Of a DNA stretch of 64,000 bases, positions 53,796-61,836 are shown piece after piece. Location of the stretch: positions 1-64,000 of the forward strand of contig NZ_QULW01000005.1 of assembly GCF_003481825.1 (NCBI RefSeq), in the 5' to 3' direction. Positions within the stretch are counted from its first letter, which is position 1. Every line of letters begins with the position of its first letter. The notes beneath the pieces were generated by a model that saw nothing but the letters and a program-made list of their open reading frames with translations, ran no database searches and was not told where the DNA came from. A program made the position numbers and the translations under genes. The stretch is from Clostridium sp. OM02-18AC (GTDB lineage Bacteria; Bacillota; Clostridia; Lachnospirales; Lachnospiraceae).

Positions 53796-54001
53796 CGACT
53801 GTAAATAACTGCGAAGGCGCTGGAAAAACCTGTAAATGGCAATGATCCAGTGCCTTTGTCACAACATGGCAGTCCGGCATTTCGGAATTGCCGCATGGTG
53901 CAACGGTTTTATTTCTTTGAGGTTACATAATCACAACAAAGGAAAGTGGATGCCTGGAGAGAACCAGAGAGCGGGTATCTGCGGAAAAGGAGACAAAGTC
54001 C

Positions 54002-55249
54002 ATGGTAAATGAGGTAATGAAGTTTATCGAAAACTATGACCCGGAAGTCGGCAAGGCAATCGAGCAGGAAGCCGCACGTCAGAGAAGAAATCTGGAGCTG
54101 ATCGCTTCTGAGAACATCGTATCTGAGCCGGTCATGATGGCAATGGGAACCGTACTGACAAACAAATATGCAGAGGGTTACTCTGGAAAGCGCTATTACG
54201 GCGGCTGCCAGTACATCGATGTGGTAGAGACCATTGCAATCGAGCGTGCAAAGAAGCTGTTCGGCTGTGAGTATGCCAACGTTCAGCCGCACTCTGGCGC
54301 ACAGGCAAACATGGCAGTATTCCTGGCTATGTTAAAACCGGGTGACACCGTACTCAGCATGAGCCTCGACCATGGCGGTCATCTGTCTCACGGAAGCCCA
54401 GTGAACTTTTCCGGTCTTTACTTCAACATCGTATCCTATGGTGTAAACGATGAGGGCTTCCTCGATTACGACCAGGTAGAGCGTCTGGCTGTAGAGCATA
54501 AGCCGAAACTGATCCTTGCAGGCGCAAGTGCATACGCAAGAGAGATCGACTTTAAGCGTTTCCGCGAGATTGCAGACAAGGTTGGCGCATACCTCATGGT
54601 AGATATGGCACACATCGCAGGTCTGGTAGCAGCAGGCGAGCATATGAGCCCAATCCCGTACGCAGATGTGGTAACCACCACCACCCACAAGACCCTGCGC
54701 GGACCGAGAGGCGGCATGATCCTGGCAAGCAAGGAGTCTGCTGACAAGTTCAACTTCAACAAAGCCATTTTCCCGGGAACCCAGGGCGGTCCGTTAGAGC
54801 ATGTGATCGCAGCAAAGGCAGTATGCCTGGGCGAGGCATTGAAGCCAGAGTTCACCGAGTATCAGAAACAGGTTCGCAAGAATGCGAAGGCACTGGCAGC
54901 AGCACTGGTTGAACGGGGATTCAAGCTGTTAACCGGCGGTACCGACAACCACTTAATGTTAGTAGACCTGCGCGGCATGGATATCTCTGGTAAGGAACTT
55001 CAGAACCGTTGTGATGAAGTCTTCATCACCCTGAACAAGAACACCGTTCCGAATGAGCCGAGAAGCCCGTTCGTAACCTCTGGTGTCCGCATCGGAACTC
55101 CGGCTGTTACCACCCGTGGCTTAAAGGAAGAGGATATGCCGAAGATCGCAGAGTGTATCTGGCTGGCAGCAACCGATTTCGAGAACAAGGCAGATTACAT
55201 CCGCGGCGAAGTAATGAAGCTGTGCGAGAAATATCCGCTGTACGAATAA
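54002..55249 (+). CDS. glyA: Serine hydroxymethyltransferase
   Basis: 415 residues. LIASENIVSEPVMMAMG near 35, YAEGYSGKRYYGGCQYID near 60 and VTTTTHKTLRGPRGG near 225, with the PLP lysine in HKTLRGP, are diagnostic. It interconverts serine and glycine with tetrahydrofolate, supplying one-carbon units. It is a single gene behind a consensus promoter; AAAAGGAG precedes the ATG. Confidence 0.96.
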   Translation: MVNEVMKFIENYDPEVGKAIEQEAARQRRNLELIASENIVSEPVMMAMGTVLTNKYAEGYSGKRYYGGCQYIDVVETIAIERAKKLFGCEYANVQPHSGAQANMAVFLAMLKPGDTVLSMSLDHGGHLSHGSPVNFSGLYFNIVSYGVNDEGFLDYDQVERLAVEHKPKLILAGASAYAREIDFKRFREIADKVGAYLMVDMAHIAGLVAAGEHMSPIPYADVVTTTTHKTLRGPRGGMILASKESADKFNFNKAIFPGTQGGPLEHVIAAKAVCLGEALKPEFTEYQKQVRKNAKALAAALVERGFKLLTGGTDNHLMLVDLRGMDISGKELQNRCDEVFITLNKNTVPNEPRSPFVTSGVRIGTPAVTTRGLKEEDMPKIAECIWLAATDFENKADYIRGEVMKLCEKYPLYE

Positions 55250-55271
55250 AATCAAATGATCATTGCGGCAT

Positions 55272-55323
55272 AAAAAACACCGTTGAAAAGCCTAGTTTAG
55301 CTGGCTTTTCGACGGTGTTTTTT
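55272..55323. terminator. Bidirectional terminator between glyA and LysR gene
   Basis: A 15-bp stem (55278-55292 with 55303-55317, one G-U pair) is flanked by AAAAAA on the left and TTTTTT on the right, so it works on both strands. The last codons of the LysR gene and its TAG stop lie within it. Confidence 0.93.
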
Positions 55324-56242
55324 CGATGGAGCGCTGTGAATCACAAAGCAGTTTTGTAATTTCTTTTTTTACAGTGTGGAAATATTTGCCATCCATTACA
55401 TGATCCAGGCATTCCAGATACCAGTTAACCCGGATGGGTTTTTTACTTAGGGAGTAGAATGCAATATTGGATAATGATGGAAAAGTATTCAGATAACTCC
55501 TAAACGTAAAACAGCATCCGATTCCTGCAGCTGCATTCTGCATGGATATTTCCAGGTTGTTTAATGTAGAGAAATGGGAATAGTCAATGTTATTTGTTTT
55601 TAAAAACTGAATTACAAAGGAATATATATTCTGTGTTTCTCCCGGAAGAAAAATCTGTTCCCTGGGAATTTTGGTCAGATCTGTCAGTGGAAAACGATTT
55701 TCTCCGAGATATTCATGACCCAGATTCCATGTTGCAGGGCAGGCGAAAAGAAGTTCGTCTTTCCCAACAAAAACCTGTTGAAATTTTGGCATACCGGGTG
55801 TGGTAAGCAGAATCATATCTAATTGGCCTTTGTTGAGCATATCCCGCAACCGGTCTGCTTTGTCCACGGTCAGATGGAGTTCCAGATTCGGAAATATCGT
55901 GTGGAGTGTTTCTTGCAGAGGAATCCATAGATAAGCGGCAGATCGCTTATACATACCGATGGATATGCAATTCTCTTTTCTGTTATGCAATCTTCCTAAT
56001 TGCGTAGAAAAATCCTGATCAATTTCCAAGATTTTTTGGCAGCGCTCGATATATTTTTTACCAATATCGGTTGGGACGAAGCGTTGTTTGTGCCTGCAAA
56101 ATAAATCAATTCCGAGCTCTTTTTCAAGGTGGCTTATATACATACTAAGCGCAGGGGCAGAAATATATAGTTTTTCGGCTGCTTCTCGAATGGTGCCATA
56201 TTTCGCAAGAGCACATACATATTTTTCATCTTTCAGTGACAA
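55292..56242 (-). CDS. LysR-family regulator of the CapA-YfcC-M20 operon
   Basis: 316 residues: N-terminal winged helix (TIREAAEKLYISAPALSMYISHLE) plus effector domain. It is divergent from the CapA-like gene with 143 bp between, so it very likely controls that operon. Its end is embedded in the shared terminator. The gene is AT-richer than glyA. Confidence 0.85.
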   Translation of the reverse strand: MSLKDEKYVCALAKYGTIREAAEKLYISAPALSMYISHLEKELGIDLFCRHKQRFVPTDIGKKYIERCQKILEIDQDFSTQLGRLHNRKENCISIGMYKRSAAYLWIPLQETLHTIFPNLELHLTVDKADRLRDMLNKGQLDMILLTTPGMPKFQQVFVGKDELLFACPATWNLGHEYLGENRFPLTDLTKIPREQIFLPGETQNIYSFVIQFLKTNNIDYSHFSTLNNLEISMQNAAAGIGCCFTFRSYLNTFPSLSNIAFYSLSKKPIRVNWYLECLDHVMDGKYFHTVKKEITKLLCDSQRSIEKTPSKSQLN

Positions 56243-56280
56243 AATAATTCCCCTTCTATTAAAAATAAGTAAATATGATG

Positions 56281-56297
56281 ATTAAGTTTTCCTTAAT
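56281..56297. promoter_or_regulatory. Candidate LysR binding site
   Basis: ATTAAG (56281-56286) and CTTAAT (56292-56297) form an inverted repeat with a 5-bp centre in the divergent promoter region, fitting the T-N11-A type of LysR box. I could not fix the -35 box of the rightward promoter; TACAAT or TATGAT near 56342-56352 could be the -10. Confidence 0.5.
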
Positions 56298-56385
56298 TAT
56301 AGATTAACATAATGTACTGTCTCTGGCAAGGGCTGTTTGATACAATTATGATATCGGATATTAATATAAAGGAGGGATGAATCAT

Positions 56386-57693
56386 TTGAAAACGGTATTT
56401 ACTACTTGTGGAGACGCATTGATTATGCATCGTCTTCCGCCAAATTATCCAGGACAGAAGCAGATTCGGGACTATCTGCAGACTGGTGATTTTCGAATTG
56501 TTAATCTTGAAACTACCATCACCGATAAAAACTGTTATCCTTCTACATTTTCTGGTGGGACATGGTTGACTGCGGAAGCATCAGTATTAGAAAGTCTGGA
56601 AAATTTTGGCTTTAATCTTTTTGGTATTGCCAACAACCACATGCTGGACTATTCGTATCCTGGATTGTTTCAGACACTTTCGACTCTTCGTGAACGCAAG
56701 CTTGCCTTTACCGGTGCAGGCGAAAGCCTGGAGCAGGCGTCAAAAGCTGCAATCACAGAGTCATCGGCTGGAAGAAGCGCGTTGATTGCGCTTACGTCCA
56801 CTTTCGATGATTCGGCCAGAGCGGGAGTCCAGGGACCTTATCTTCCAGCCCGTCCTGGTATTAATCCTATGCGTTTTGAACAGAGATATTTACTAAATAA
56901 AGAGCATATGGAGCAGTTAAAGAAAATTGCCGATGTCTGTGATGTGAACGTGAAGAATAAACGAAGATTGAAAACAGGCTATAAACTTCAGGAAGATGAT
57001 AGTATCTTTGAATTTAAAGACATGAAATTCTGTCTTAATGATCAGGAGGGGAAAATCACGATTCCTTCCGCTGTAGATTTGGATCGGACTCTTCGTGCAA
57101 TTAGGGAATTAAAACGAGAGGTGGAACATGTTGTGGTCATGCTTCATTCTCATGAAATGAAAGATGATAATATGGAATCCATTGAGGATTTTGTCAAGGA
57201 ATGTTCCCATGCGTTTATTGATGCCGGGGCCAGTATCGTATTGGGTGGAGGATGCCATCAATTGAAAGGGATTGAACTTTACAAAGGCAAACCAATTTTC
57301 TATTCCCTGGGTAATTTTATTTATCAGAATGAGTTTGTTGATGTTCTGCCGCCAGATTTCATGGATAAATACAAGCTTCCATATACCACTACTGCACGGG
57401 AAGCCATTGCCTATCGAAAGTCCAAGGCTCGAAACGGCGGTCAGCAGTCAAAAGAAAACTTCCTGTCTGTGCTGCCGCGGATAATCATGGAAGATGATCA
57501 GTGTATTGGTATTGAGATGATGCCGATTTCTCTTGGATATGAACGGTCACGTTCTTTTAAAGCAATTCCAACTCCTGCCAATGAAGCTGACAGCAGGCTT
57601 ATTTATCAGACACTGGTTCGTCTCAGTGCACCATTGGGTACGGAATTGTATATGGAAAATGAAATGATCAAAATACGAATGGAGGAGAAGTAA
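56386..57693 (+). CDS. CapA-like metallophosphatase-fold protein
   Basis: 435 residues from TTG at 56386; the AAAGGAGGG site lies 9 nt upstream, while the ATG at 56377 directly abuts it. Motifs of the CapA/PGA_cap family are seen: CGDALIMHR, VNLETTIT, IANNHMLDY, MLHSHEM and GGGCHQLKGIELYKGKPIFYSLGNFIY. Known CapA proteins serve poly-gamma-glutamate synthesis and are membrane anchored, but this one has no signal or anchor. It is more likely a cytosolic hydrolase acting with the transporter and M20 enzyme that follow. The stop abuts the next start. Confidence 0.8.
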   Translation: MKTVFTTCGDALIMHRLPPNYPGQKQIRDYLQTGDFRIVNLETTITDKNCYPSTFSGGTWLTAEASVLESLENFGFNLFGIANNHMLDYSYPGLFQTLSTLRERKLAFTGAGESLEQASKAAITESSAGRSALIALTSTFDDSARAGVQGPYLPARPGINPMRFEQRYLLNKEHMEQLKKIADVCDVNVKNKRRLKTGYKLQEDDSIFEFKDMKFCLNDQEGKITIPSAVDLDRTLRAIRELKREVEHVVVMLHSHEMKDDNMESIEDFVKECSHAFIDAGASIVLGGGCHQLKGIELYKGKPIFYSLGNFIYQNEFVDVLPPDFMDKYKLPYTTTAREAIAYRKSKARNGGQQSKENFLSVLPRIIMEDDQCIGIEMMPISLGYERSRSFKAIPTPANEADSRLIYQTLVRLSAPLGTELYMENEMIKIRMEEK

Positions 57694-59076
57694 ATGAAAA
57701 AGTTCAAAATGCCTCACGCACTGGTTATTATGGTAATGATTATTTTACTGGCCGTTGTAATGACCTGGATTGTACCTGCTGGTCAGTTTGCACGTATTGA
57801 AAATGCAGAAGGCGTAAAAGTGGTTGATCCTGCTTCTTTTCAGTATTTGGAAAGTTCTCCAGTCAGTCTGCTCAAAGTTCCAAAGATGATCGTAGAATCT
57901 CTGATTTCAAAAATCGATCTGATGTACACGGTTATTTTTGCTGGTGCAGCCTTCCATATGATTGCAAAATCCGGTGCTCTGCAGGTCCTGGTTGGTTCCA
58001 CAGCAGGCAAATTCCGTAATAAGGCATATTTGTTTGTTCCCGTTATGACTGCTGCTTTTGCTGTAATTTGTTCTACGCAAGCGGTCAATCATTTTATTGC
58101 TTTTGCACCGGTTATGGTCGTTATTGCTATGGGAATGGGATTTGATTCTATAGTGGGAGTGGCCATTATTCTGTTAGGTGGTGCGATTGGTTTTTCTACT
58201 GCTGGTTTGAACATCAATACAGCGGTATTGGCTCAAAAAATTGCGGAAATTCCAGTCTATTCCGGTTTGCGCTATCGTGCGTTTTGTTTTGTGGTATTTT
58301 TGGTTGTGACTTGCCTGTACCTGGTTAATTATGCCAGAAAGATCAGTAAAAATCCTGAACTTAGTCCAGTATATGATATTGACCAGAAACGGGAAGACAG
58401 GGTTGCAGATCTGAGTGTTTTTGGAAAAATGGATTGGAGAAAGGTCTGCGTTCTTCTCGTCCTTCTGGCTTCGTTAATTGGTTTAATTGTTGGAAATACG
58501 AAATTGGGCTGGGATTTGGAAGAATATGCGGCTCTGTTCCTTGTTGTTACTTTGGTGGAAGGTCTGTTACTGGGATTGAGACCATCCCAGATTGCTTCTG
58601 AATTTATCAATGGATGTAAAACCATGTTGGGTGCCGCTTTTCTCATTGGTTTCGCAGGGACCATTGCTTCCGTGCTGAAAGCTGGCGGTATTATCGATAC
58701 CATTATTTTTGCTTCCAGTAATCTGCTGAACCATGTGCCGAGATTTTTGTTAGGACCTGCTATGTTCCTGGTAAATGTTCTTGTAAACTTGGTGATTGTT
58801 TCTGGCAGTGGACAGGCTACAGCGGTTATGCCGATCATGGCACCTCTTGCAGATCTTGTTGGCATTACCCGGCAAACATCTGTACTGGCATTTACCTTTG
58901 GTGATGGTTTCTGTAATTATATTCTGCCTCATTCTTCCGCTTTGATGGGTATTTTAGGTGCTGCAAATATTCCATATGATCGTTGGATGAAGTTTATGTG
59001 GAAGTTGTTTGTTATCTGGCTGCTTCTTGGAAGCATCTTGTGTTCTATTGCGCAGATAATTGGTTACGGGGCATAA
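57694..59076 (+). CDS. YfcC-family carboxylate or peptide-type permease
   Basis: 460 residues, about 12 membrane helices. MTWIVPAGQF near residue 24, a mid STAGLNINTAV and late SGSGQATAVMPIMAPLAD and SALMGILGAANIPYDRW match the YfcC/DcuC-like family, related to AbgT-type carriers of dipeptide-like acids. It begins at the base after the CapA-like stop. Given the M20 gene, an N-acyl amino acid or aminoacyl amide is a reasonable substrate guess. Confidence 0.83.
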   Translation: MKKFKMPHALVIMVMIILLAVVMTWIVPAGQFARIENAEGVKVVDPASFQYLESSPVSLLKVPKMIVESLISKIDLMYTVIFAGAAFHMIAKSGALQVLVGSTAGKFRNKAYLFVPVMTAAFAVICSTQAVNHFIAFAPVMVVIAMGMGFDSIVGVAIILLGGAIGFSTAGLNINTAVLAQKIAEIPVYSGLRYRAFCFVVFLVVTCLYLVNYARKISKNPELSPVYDIDQKREDRVADLSVFGKMDWRKVCVLLVLLASLIGLIVGNTKLGWDLEEYAALFLVVTLVEGLLLGLRPSQIASEFINGCKTMLGAAFLIGFAGTIASVLKAGGIIDTIIFASSNLLNHVPRFLLGPAMFLVNVLVNLVIVSGSGQATAVMPIMAPLADLVGITRQTSVLAFTFGDGFCNYILPHSSALMGILGAANIPYDRWMKFMWKLFVIWLLLGSILCSIAQIIGYGA

Positions 59077-59085
59077 GGAGATCTT

Positions 59086-60264
59086 ATGAAACAGAAAATA
59101 AAAGATTTTGTAGAGGAATTGCTGCCAGAGTTAGCAGATATGGCAGACAAAATTTATGACAGACCTGAGATGGCATTTCAGGAAAAATTTGCTGCGGGTG
59201 TTCTGGAAGATTGGTTGGAGGTCAGGGGCTTTTTGGTTCAGCGGGGACTTGGAACTTTAAATACCGCTTTTCGTGCAGAATATACCCAAGGCAGTGGTGG
59301 ACCCAGGATAGGTTTGCTTTGTGAATACGATGCGCTTCCAAATGGTCATGCCTGTGGTCATCAACTGCAGGGACCGGCGATTCTTGGTGCGGCAGCTGCC
59401 ATAGTACAACTCTTTACAGAGCAAAGTTATAGTTTAATTGTTTACGGAACTCCGGCTGAGGAGGGGAAGGGCGGTAAAGTGATCATGCTGAACGAAGGGT
59501 ATCTGAAAGATATGGATATCGCTCTTATGATGCATGGAGGTCCTGCTACTCAGACGGATATCAAATCTATGGCAAAGATCAGTGCTACGGTTACTTTCCA
59601 TGGAAAAAGTGCCCATGCCGCGCTGAAACCGGAAGCTGGACGTAGTGCGTTGGATGCAATGTTATTGTCTTTTCAGGGAATTGAGTTTTTGCGGGAACAT
59701 GTCCGAGAGGATAGTCGAATGCACTATGCTATTTCGGATGGCGGAGGAGCAATGAATGTTGTACCTGCAAAAGCAGTTGGTGAATATGGTTTGCGGTCTT
59801 ACGACTCCGTCTATCTGGATGAACTAATTCGTCGGTTTGAATTGGTTGTAAAGGGAGCGGCCATGATGACTGAGACAACCTGTGATATTTGTTACCATCA
59901 GCGTATCGAAGGGAAAATTCCAGCCAGAAAGCTAAATGAATTGTTAATGAGAAATGCTGTTTTTTACAATGCACCAAATTGTAAGCCTGACCGGGAAAAA
60001 ACGGGATCTACAGATTTTGCTAATGTAATGCATATGATTCCAGGTGCATGTATTCGAGTTGCTTTTGTACCGGAAGGAAGTTCTTCTCACTCTCAGGAAT
60101 ATCTGGATTGGGGAAAGACACTGCAGGCACATCATGCAATTGCTCTGGGTAGTCAGATCCTGGCTGCGACCGTTTATGACCTTCTGACTGATGATGAAAA
60201 ATTTCGTGCTGTTCAGGATGATTTTACCTACCAAAAAGAATTAATAATGAAAAATAGAATTTGA
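59086..60264 (+). CDS. M20-family amidohydrolase (AbgB/M20D type)
   Basis: 392 residues. LLCEYDALPNGHACGHQLQGP near 85, TPAEEGKGGKV near 125, MMHGGP near 150 and STDFANVMHMIPG near 305 carry the metal ligands of the peptidase M20 amidohydrolase group, which includes p-aminobenzoyl-glutamate hydrolase and N-acyl amino acid deacylases. It would split an amide inside the cell. Its stop codon overlaps the -35 box of the antitoxin RNA promoter. Confidence 0.87.
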   Translation: MKQKIKDFVEELLPELADMADKIYDRPEMAFQEKFAAGVLEDWLEVRGFLVQRGLGTLNTAFRAEYTQGSGGPRIGLLCEYDALPNGHACGHQLQGPAILGAAAAIVQLFTEQSYSLIVYGTPAEEGKGGKVIMLNEGYLKDMDIALMMHGGPATQTDIKSMAKISATVTFHGKSAHAALKPEAGRSALDAMLLSFQGIEFLREHVREDSRMHYAISDGGGAMNVVPAKAVGEYGLRSYDSVYLDELIRRFELVVKGAAMMTETTCDICYHQRIEGKIPARKLNELLMRNAVFYNAPNCKPDREKTGSTDFANVMHMIPGACIRVAFVPEGSSSHSQEYLDWGKTLQAHHAIALGSQILAATVYDLLTDDEKFRAVQDDFTYQKELIMKNRI

Positions 60265-60289
60265 CTCTTAAAAAGGTTCATGTTATATT
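60261..60289 (+). promoter_or_regulatory. Antitoxin RNA promoter
   Basis: TTGACT (60261-60266), 17 bp, TATATT (60284-60289). The -35 overlaps the TGA stop of the M20 gene. Transcription would start near 60296. Confidence 0.75.
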
Positions 60290-60295
60290 AAATAT

Positions 60296-60400
60296 GAAAA
60301 GGGAAAGCCAAAGACACATGGCCTACCCGAAAACAGATTAAAGTTAGTCTCTTATGAGACCTGCCGTCACTATTGCGAGTAGTGGCGGCTTATTTTTTTC
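60296..60400 (+). ncRNA. Antisense antitoxin RNA of a type I system (RatA-like)
   Basis: About 105 nt from the promoter at 60261-60289 to a terminator (GCCGTCACTA 60363-60372 with TAGTGGCGGC 60380-60389, then seven T at 60393-60399). It is complementary to the 3' third of the toxin message and the last codons of the toxin. Contains a GTCTC/GAGAC hairpin (60347-60360). This is the layout of txpA/ratA and bsrG/SR4. Confidence 0.75.
60307..60322 (-). terminator. Probable end of toxin message
   Basis: On the minus strand GCCA/TGGC with an 8-nt loop is followed by TTTCCCTTTTC. It is weak, but its place is right for a toxin mRNA of about 270 nt. Confidence 0.4.
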
Positions 60401-60482
60401 CCTTAAAGATCTCATAAATGAGACCTATAAGTGCAACAATGAAGATACCTATCTGGATCAGATCCGAATATGTAACGTACAT
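60390..60482 (-). CDS. Putative holin-like toxin, type I toxin-antitoxin system
   Basis: 30 residues: MYVTYSDL, then one hydrophobic helix (about 9-26) and a basic FKGKK tail. This matches the putative holin-like toxin family, small peptides that insert in the membrane. The ATG at 60482 is 8 nt after GGAGGG; an ATG two codons earlier is too close to it. The leader carries CCCTCC copies that can pair with the GGAGGG ribosome site (for example CCCTCC-N9-GGAGGG), so the message may be inactive until processed. Confidence 0.85.
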   Translation of the reverse strand: MYVTYSDLIQIGIFIVALIGLIYEIFKGKK

Positions 60483-60571
60483 TGGCATCGCCCTCCTTTC
60501 AAACTGGAGGGTAAGCCCCTCCGGGAGTGGAGGGTAGACCGCCTTGAGGTGTTTTGACTTTCCGTTCAACA

Positions 60572-60600
60572 AGTATATCATAAGATGGTTCATTAGACAA
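60572..60600 (-). promoter_or_regulatory. Toxin promoter
   Basis: On the minus strand: TTGTCT (plus 60595-60600), 17 bp, TATACT (plus 60572-60577). Start near 60565, leaving a leader of about 83 nt that holds the anti-ribosome-site sequences. Confidence 0.75.
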
Positions 60601-60657
60601 TTATATTAGAGGAAAAGGCAGATGGTTTGTATGATACTTTTTCTGTTTTACCTCGAT

Positions 60658-60699
60658 TTAACATATCCCCTCTTTTTGATTTTACATTCAAATTTTACA
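60658..60699 (+). promoter_or_regulatory. Possible Pho box upstream of pstS
   Basis: TTAACA (60658-60663), TTTACA (60681-60686) and TTTACA (60694-60699) resemble the TT(A/T)ACA repeats bound by PhoP in Firmicutes. Spacing (23 and 13 bp) departs from the usual 11-bp period, so this is tentative. Confidence 0.35.
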
Positions 60700-60804
60700 A
60701 TGCACTTGTGGTTGAGAGAGAAGAAAGAAAATCCCGGAAACCACAGTAAACATGCAAGTAACTGAAATGAGTTCATAAACAAAGAAAAGAGGAGAACACG
60801 TATT

Positions 60805-61761
60805 ATGAAGAAGACATTAGCAATGGTATTAGCAATGGGTATGACAATTGCAAGTTTGACTGCATGCAGCAGCAAACCGGCAGAGACAACTGCAGTAGCT
60901 ACCGAGGCAGCAAAGACTGAGGCAGCAAGCGAGGCAGATACAAAAGCAGAAGAGACCACCGAAGCAGCTGGCGGCAAGGCAGAAGGCCCGATCACCGTGG
61001 TTTCCCGTGAGGATGGATCCGGCACCAGAGGCGCATTCATCGAGCTGTTCGGTATTGAGACCAAGAACGATGCAGGCGAGAAGGTAGACAACACCACTGA
61101 GGATGCAGAGATCACCAACAGCACCTCCGTTATGATGACCACCATCGCAGGCAACAAAGGAGCAATCGGTTATGTTTCCCTTGGTTCCTTAAATGACACC
61201 GTAAAGGCAGTTGAGATTGACGGCGCCGAGGCAAGCGTCGATGCAATCAAAGCTGGCGAGTACAAGGTAGCACGTCCGTTCAACATTGCAGTAAAAGATG
61301 GTTTAAGCGATGTTGCATCTGATTTCATCACCTTCATCATGAGCGAGGATGGTCAGAAGGTTGTTGAGGATAACGGTTACATCAGCCAGGGCAACGAGGG
61401 TGCTTACACCGCTTCTGGTTTAAAGGGCAAGGTTGTTGTTGCAGGTTCTTCTTCCGTAACTCCGGTTATGGAGAAACTGAAAGAGGCTTATGTAGCTGTA
61501 AACCCGGATGTGGAGATCGAGGTTCAGCAGTCTGATTCCACCACTGGTATGACTTCCGCAATCGAAGGTGTCTGTGATATCGGTATGGCATCCAGAGACT
61601 TAAAGGACAGCGAACTGGAAGCTGGTCTGACCCCGACCGTCATCGCAATGGATGGTATCGCAGTTGTAGTCAACAATGAGAGCCCGGTTACCGAGCTGAC
61701 CAGTGAGAACGTAAAAGACATCTTCACCGGTGAGATTACCGATTGGGCAGACGTTCAGTAA
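60805..61761 (+). CDS. pstS: Phosphate-binding lipoprotein PstS, circularly permuted
   Basis: 318 residues. A lipoprotein signal ends at LTAC (about residue 21), followed by a Thr/Glu/Ala-rich linker to about 60. The order of PstS motifs is changed: the phosphate-binding VSREDGSGTRGAF comes first (about 66-78), then GAIGYVSLG, and only at about 213 the usual N-terminal AGSSSVTPVMEKL, then SDSTTGMTSAIEG, DIGMASR and AMDGIAVVVNN. The protein ends at IFTGEITDWADVQ, just where a normal PstS goes on to the SREDGSGTR part. All binding segments are present, so it should bind phosphate. GAGGAG precedes the ATG. Confidence 0.9.
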   Translation: MKKTLAMVLAMGMTIASLTACSSKPAETTAVATEAAKTEAASEADTKAEETTEAAGGKAEGPITVVSREDGSGTRGAFIELFGIETKNDAGEKVDNTTEDAEITNSTSVMMTTIAGNKGAIGYVSLGSLNDTVKAVEIDGAEASVDAIKAGEYKVARPFNIAVKDGLSDVASDFITFIMSEDGQKVVEDNGYISQGNEGAYTASGLKGKVVVAGSSSVTPVMEKLKEAYVAVNPDVEIEVQQSDSTTGMTSAIEGVCDIGMASRDLKDSELEAGLTPTVIAMDGIAVVVNNESPVTELTSENVKDIFTGEITDWADVQ

Positions 61762-61776
61762 CAGTAGAAATGTGCG

Positions 61777-61818
61777 GCAGGGCAGCTAGGAAGACAAAAC
61801 AAGCTGCCCTGCTTTTTT
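61777..61818 (+). terminator. Terminator between pstS and pstC
   Basis: GCAGGGCAGCT (61777-61787) and AGCTGCCCTGC (61802-61812) form an 11-bp stem followed by six T. Partial read-through would give excess PstS over the membrane subunits. Confidence 0.88.
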
Positions 61819-61836
61819 ATAAAGAAAGTGAGAACC

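Noticed and set aside
53802..54001. Glycine, THF or ZTP riboswitch upstream of glyA
   Set aside because: None of the conserved cores I know could be aligned by eye; only generic stems are visible. A covariance search would settle it.
60390..60593. 67-codon version of the holin-like toxin
   Set aside because: The longer frame reads through the leader with its anti-ribosome-site repeats; the AAGGAGGG site sits inside it directly before the 30-codon frame.
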